A DNA stretch of 64,000 nt from Drosophila pseudoobscura (lineage: Eukaryota > Arthropoda > Insecta > Diptera > Drosophilidae). Shown here in pieces: positions 61,001 through 64,000 of the stretch. The notes beneath the pieces were generated by a model that saw nothing but the letters and a program-made list of their open reading frames with translations, searched no databases and was not told the origin of the DNA. The position numbers and the translations under genes are program-made. Positions within the stretch are counted from its first letter, which is position 1; each line of letters opens with the position of its first letter. The stretch lies in NCBI RefSeq assembly GCF_009870125.1, contig NC_046679.1:744001-808000 (forward strand), written 5' to 3'.

Positions 61001-61831
61001 ATTAGATCTAAGCGAAAACACCTCCTTGTGGTAATAGATGCATTCACTAAGTTTGTCAAATTGTTCCCGGTTAATAGTACCAGCACGCGGGAAGCGAAGG
61101 ATGCCTTAAGTAAATATTTTGATTTCTATAGTCGCCCTACTAGGATAATATCAGATCGTGGGACCTGTTTCACCTCGTTAGAGTTCTCTAGTTTTCTGCA
61201 GGAGAGAGGGATAGAGCACATTAAGGTAGCTACAGGTGCACCGCAGGCGAATGGCCAAGTGGAGCGGGTGAATCGTGTTCTTACTCCTATGTTAGGAAAA
61301 CTGTCAGAGCCCCTTGAGCAAGCCGATTGGTATAGGTTGATGAGCAAGGTAGAGCACGCCATTAATAACTCCGTTAACAGCAGTACGAAAAAGACACCTA
61401 GCACATTGTTATTTGGAATACCCCAGAAAGGACCCGTTGTAGATGAATTAACCGAATACCTAGAGGAGAAGTTAGCGTCAGAACTTAGAGAGTTGGAAAC
61501 TATAAGAGAAATAGCAAGTGAGAACATACGGTTGTCGCAGAAAAGAAATGAGAAGATGTATGCCCATAAACATAGAGCCCCATTAAAGTATGAACCTGGT
61601 GACTATGTAGCAGTCCGGCATGTGGACACAACACCGGGGATCAATAAGAAGTTCGCACCAAAGTATCGAGGACCGTACAGGATCAATAGAGTTTTGGATA
61701 ATGATCGTTATGAGGTTGTCGACATTGAGGACTGTCAGTTGACGCAAATGCCATTCCGAAGTATACTAGAACCAGCAAGGCTTAAACCCTGGGTAGAGTG
61801 TAATGATAAAACCATGGTCTCATGTTGTTAA
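58046..61831 (+). CDS. pol: pol of the LTR retrotransposon (protease, RT, RNase H, integrase)
   Basis: The frame is open from 58046 to the stop at 61831. It has no early ATG and is read +1 relative to gag, so it needs frameshifting. Marks in order: protease DTGS at 58091-58102 and LLGRDAL near 58,303; reverse transcriptase with LRMCVDYRGLNK, LRMPFGLKNG and the catalytic YMDDIL at 59240-59257; RNase H with HTDASSYGYGAIL and a later ITDCNSLV; integrase with the HHCC zinc region (HEKLGH ... CLPC), catalytic Asp in HVDHLGP (60971-60991), Asp in IISDRG and Glu in GQVERVNR. No chromodomain is seen. Between RNase H and integrase lies an unusually long charged linker (about 60,030-60,540). No internal stops or frameshifts are present, so the copy looks capable of making its enzymes. 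Confidence 0.93.
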   Translation, partial: LPFGEQRGVSIFSLFDTGSPVSFIHKSLIPKSAIVEAYNEVRKYYGLGGQPIPIWGKFKCHIEFCTKKYIVLLNIVDDNMLPLPVLLGRDALKVIEVKLVHKKNINAKQHTPLSSLKQKAISLTCASLFTESKNNINIRLYDKLDGNQSERSELIKRCNPFKNQTQENSRNDKMVIENMNQGDEFSNFCASVEIDEEEHINVGFEFGPTIAEKCREVIKTYYLHKEFDFKAPPKYQMQIRVTETTPFHCTPRRLSYHEREKVAEIVDDLLEKKVIRHSESPYASPLVLVKKKSGELRMCVDYRGLNKRIVKDNFPLPLIEDCLEFLENKCCFSIIDLKSGYHQIGVEEKSVPYTSFVTPQGQYEYLRMPFGLKNGSAIFQRFISELLRDFIRNKSIVVYMDDILVATKTVEEHMDILKRLCIRFSEQNLEINLKKCRFVNRNIDFLGYKVNQNGIVPSDSHIEALKKYPVPQNVKALHSCLGFFSYFRRFMLSFATTAKPLVQLLKEGGPFPMNREQVKTFETLKNALANPPVLAIFSPNRETELHTDASSYGYGAILMQRQDDGKMHPVSYYSGKTTETESRYHSFELETLAIIYALRRFRAYLEHRSFKIITDCNSLVQTLTRKSISPKIARWSLELENYDYSIMHRPGASMAHVDALSRQDQVTNMLEDGYRVKYGLEKSNLEKDDSRKHYTRNSVSRDNPSSEHRGTVENPVIKCRELNISRERSSTVENPAIECGESSAVGSRLGNRWKSDDRENLGSDCRDNIENSEYREEDGSKIEIRDLSQCRGSVNDVVGGVKYISSRNSDKVKKCVEDTVERDKLEFQEERLLKSLIVGVVGATPEDVDLILQTEQMRDKEVVRIRKMLEDGIEVDFEMIDGIVYKRSCENKLCFYVPMCMEEQLIRRSHEKLGHLAAEKCVSDLLRTYWFPSMRSKVARFIRNCLPCILHSMPKTIHNRTLHSIPKSCVPFHTLHVDHLGPLPSIRSKRKHLLVVIDAFTKFVKLFPVNSTSTREAKDALSKYFDFYSRPTRIISDRGTCFTSLEFSSFLQERGIEHIKVATGAPQANGQVERVNRVLTPMLGKLSEPLEQADWYRLMSKVEHAINNSVNSSTKKTPSTLLFGIPQKGPVVDELTEYLEEKLASELRELETIREIASENIRLSQKRNEKMYAHKHRAPLKYEPGDYVAVRHVDTTPGINKKFAPKYRGPYRINRVLDNDRYEVVDIEDCQLTQMPFRSILEPARLKPWVECNDKTMVSCC
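60174..60269 (+). repeat. 60-bp tandem repeat inside pol
   Basis: GTACCGTAGAGAACCCTG (60174) recurs as GTACAGTAGAGAACCCTG (60234). The period is exactly 60 bp, or 20 codons, so the frame is kept. Confidence 0.85.
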
Positions 61832-61937
61832 TCGATGAAGTAGTATGTAAAGTAAGACAATACCGACTAAGAAATGTTTAACCAACTGTATGCCTTAGTG
61901 TGTAGATCGTGGGCGATCTGTAGTCAGGTTGCCCGAA

Positions 61938-62128
61938 TGTAAGATATGAATATTAGTTTATAAGATTTGAATATTAGTTACTCATCGATAGTATTATAAG
62001 AAATACCAATGTACCCGATATATCGATACTTGTCCTCGACAAGTATCGATATGCCAACACAAATAAATTGATATACGACAATGAAGACAGAAGAACATAT
62101 AATAAAACCGTGCTATTAAAAGTTTACA
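61938..62128 (+). repeat. 3' LTR
   Basis: 191 bp. I find no difference from the 5' copy by eye. The stretch directly before it (ending GTCAGGTTGCCCGAA) is not a canonical polypurine tract. Confidence 0.95.
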
Positions 62129-62847
62129 ACTTGATTTAAATACTTGCCTTGTTTTCCTGCTCCGGAGACTGCTCTGATTGTTTTTGCCTCAATCTTATAG
62201 CCTAAGCTATAGATATCGGAAATTTTATCCGCCAAAACGCTATAAGCCGCCAGTGTGTGCATGTTATTAGTATGACCAAACTTGGTCGATTCTTATTGAC
62301 TATCGAATTTCAAATTCAGCTTTCGTCGTTTATTCAAAAACATAACTTTTCAAACTGTATTGTGAATAGAAATAACAGTGTTAAAATATTTGTCAAGGCA
62401 ATTAGTTAATTTAACATGTGCTTGGCCTACCGGAATTCGATAAATCACCCATTTAATCGCTGGCATCGTTCCCACAGGTGAAAGGTTTGTTGGCAGGCGC
62501 CAATTTACCATTTCCACCCACACCCACAAACACATCACCTTTACGCACCTATGGACTGCTTTATTTAAAAAAAGCATTTGTTGTTGGCTGTGCTCAGTCG
62601 TGTCTGCGCTGCGAGAGAAACATCATCTAGCCAACATCAATAAGCCGAAACAATAATTTCCCGTCGGAATCTCTCAGAACTTCCATTTGTTTACTGAGTC
62701 GCGAGAGGCCAGAGGCCGAACCAGAAAGAAGAGCACCAAATAGTTTTCACATTCGGCCTGGCCTGGAATCTGTGGAATTTGTTGATTGCGAAGCGTAAAT
62801 TCTTTTATTAAGTGGCGTGAAATTTCGTTCGCAATATAAACATAAAC
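62129..62847 (+). promoter_or_regulatory. flank of the retrotransposon and upstream region of the gene at 62,848
   Basis: It starts with the remainder of the interrupted old repeat (to about 62,160). The rest is AT-rich, then GA-rich with GAGAG words near 62,700. A transcription start is expected near 62,580-62,760; no TATA box stands out. Confidence 0.45.
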
Positions 62848-62966
62848 ATGCAGGAGCTAATAATTGCTCCACACGTTCCCGGCAACGGAGGAGGAATTAA
62901 CAATGTACTTCAGAAGGTGGTCGTCGCATATGATAAAGAGAATATTGAGAGCGAAAATGGCAAAAA
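62848..62966 (+). CDS. first coding exon of an unrecognised gene
   Basis: The ATG at 62848-62850 (context AACATAAACATG) opens 39 codons plus two bases: MQELIIAPHVPGNGGGINNV, then LQKVVVAYDKENIESENGKK. It ends at a consensus donor (AA|GTGAGT). The start context, codon use and strong donor support a real exon. It is probably divergent from Jasper, sharing the intergenic region now split by the retrotransposon. I do not recognise the product. No signal peptide or membrane segment is visible, and the segment is too short to assign a family. Confidence 0.65.
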
Positions 62967-64000
62967 GTGAGTCATACATACCTATACATATATATACATA
63001 TGTGTATATTTTTTAAGCTTACATTTAACGGAAAACACAAGTCAAGGTCGCGCTTATATCACGCAACCTTTTTTTTTGTTGCGACTCTGGGGGTGCACCA
63101 ATTGCTGTGGCGCAAAACGTATCGTAACGGTATCGACACTGCTTGAAATTTGAATTACAAATCTAAAAGTTTTTTTCATTTTTGTCTGTAAAAGTAGTGT
63201 TCTTTGGAGTGTTCTGCCAACTTATGTATGTGTGTATGCACCCACCGAATGGTGCACATGCATTTTTATAAACTTATTTCATTCTTTGAACTAAATTCCA
63301 TACCCGAATGCCGATGTACCACATGTTGCACATTGCCTTTTCTTGCTACTATTCTCCTATTTATTCGACGAGGAAATCATCCATATATCGAACGAATTCT
63401 TCGAGAATGCAATGCAAACTTTATTTTGATTTTGCTTGAGTAGTATATACATATTTTAGGGGCCGCATTCTTGGCATTCTTCTCAATCAAAGCCCCTGAC
63501 TCTGACAATTGAATTCAAGGACACCGTAATTGCTTAAAATTAGTCATTTATCTTGGGGGAAGGTCTGTCTACAGGTCTACAGGTCTCGTCTCTGTCACAA
63601 TGCTCATTATTTTTGGCAATCGAAATATCATGCAAAGCAAGAGTTTGGCCAAGAGGTAAAATATGATGAGTACCCTTCCAGACTATAGCGAGGTCTATAG
63701 AGAAGGCCTAATACATTAACTTTAGGATAGCATATGTGATTAGCCTAGTTTTCCCTATCCCCATGAGATTAAGAATGCCAAGACCCAAGAGATCTGAAAT
63801 TCCTTGACTCGATTGGAGCAGATACATAAATAATGGAAATGAAATCGCTGTGTTTTTGGATTTTTTATTTTTGCACAAAATCATTGGTCGGTGCGAAATA
63901 TTTTAATTTCGCTTATTTTGAAATCAAAAAAACATTTTTGACGATGCCAGTGGTTTGCTCTAGTGAAAGTGACCGATGATTAATATTGGCCACTTGCCAG
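62967..64000 (+). other. first intron of the gene at 62,848 (continues off the right edge)
   Basis: AT-rich with TATATACATATG-type repeats near 62,985-63,010. No acceptor followed by a convincing frame is visible before the window ends. Confidence 0.5.

Larger units (their letters stand above)
56516..62128 (+). mobile_element. complete Ty3/gypsy-superfamily LTR retrotransposon without env
   Basis: This 5,613-bp element has two 191-bp LTRs that read as identical (56516-56706 and 61938-62128), beginning TGT and ending ACA. The flanking target duplication is ACTT (56512-56515 and 62129-62132), the length usual for fly gypsy-type integrases. Gag and pol are both open and no third frame follows pol. 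The pol order is protease, reverse transcriptase, RNase H, integrase, which defines Ty3/gypsy rather than copia. The two-knuckle gag and the integrase with ...LTPML after the catalytic Glu remind me of the mdg3/micropia clade, an inference. Identical LTRs, the intact duplication and open frames indicate recent insertion. It lies between Jasper and the plus-strand gene at 62,848 and may affect both promoters. Confidence 0.95.

Noticed and set aside
61832..61937. possible env frame after pol
   Set aside because: Only 106 bp separate the pol stop from the 3' LTR, with no open frame of useful length.

Overview
The window is nuclear DNA from a fruit fly of the genus Drosophila. It holds the 5' two thirds of sima (HIF-1 alpha) followed by Mia40, two RNase P p14-like genes, spn-A (Rad51) and the PWWP gene Jasper. 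From memory this matches the sima/spn-A neighbourhood at 99D on chromosome 3R (Muller element E) of D. melanogaster. The introns are long and very rich in CA, GA, CAG, CTG and GGGACT-type simple repeats, and protein differences from D. melanogaster are moderate. Both suggest the obscura group (D. pseudoobscura and relatives), but the species is an inference.

Positions 1-49,700 are almost entirely one gene, sima, on the minus strand. Eight coding exons can be placed with matching splice phases: 48,669-48,844, 40,422-40,609, 40,128-40,357, 39,844-40,062, 39,606-39,772, 39,432-39,538, 24,581-24,722 and 4,753-5,606. They encode about 694 residues: the bHLH region, PAS-A, PAS-B, the PAC segment and the start of the Gln-rich C-terminal half. 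The oxygen-dependent degradation and transactivation exons lie beyond the left edge. An alternative first coding exon at 44,160-44,650 has its own TATA promoter and would replace the first 59 residues with about 163 different ones. The large introns (about 15 and 19 kb) hold simple repeats and a few degenerate local duplications; I see no convincing nested gene in them.

Positions 49,700-55,400 are a dense housekeeping cluster: Mia40 (minus), an Rpp14-like gene (minus, ending only 27 nt before the Mia40 start codon), a second Rpp14-like gene (minus), spn-A (plus, head to head with the second Rpp14-like gene) and Jasper (minus, tail to tail with spn-A). Introns here are 56-75 nt. The Rpp14-Mia40 spacing suggests a dicistronic mRNA.

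Positions 56,516-62,128 are a complete LTR retrotransposon of the Ty3/gypsy superfamily. It has 191-bp LTRs that read as identical, a 4-bp target duplication (ACTT), an open gag and an open pol, and no env. It looks recently inserted, and it interrupts an older diverged repeat between Jasper and the next gene. That gene starts on the plus strand at 62,848 with a short first exon and continues past the right edge; I do not recognise it.
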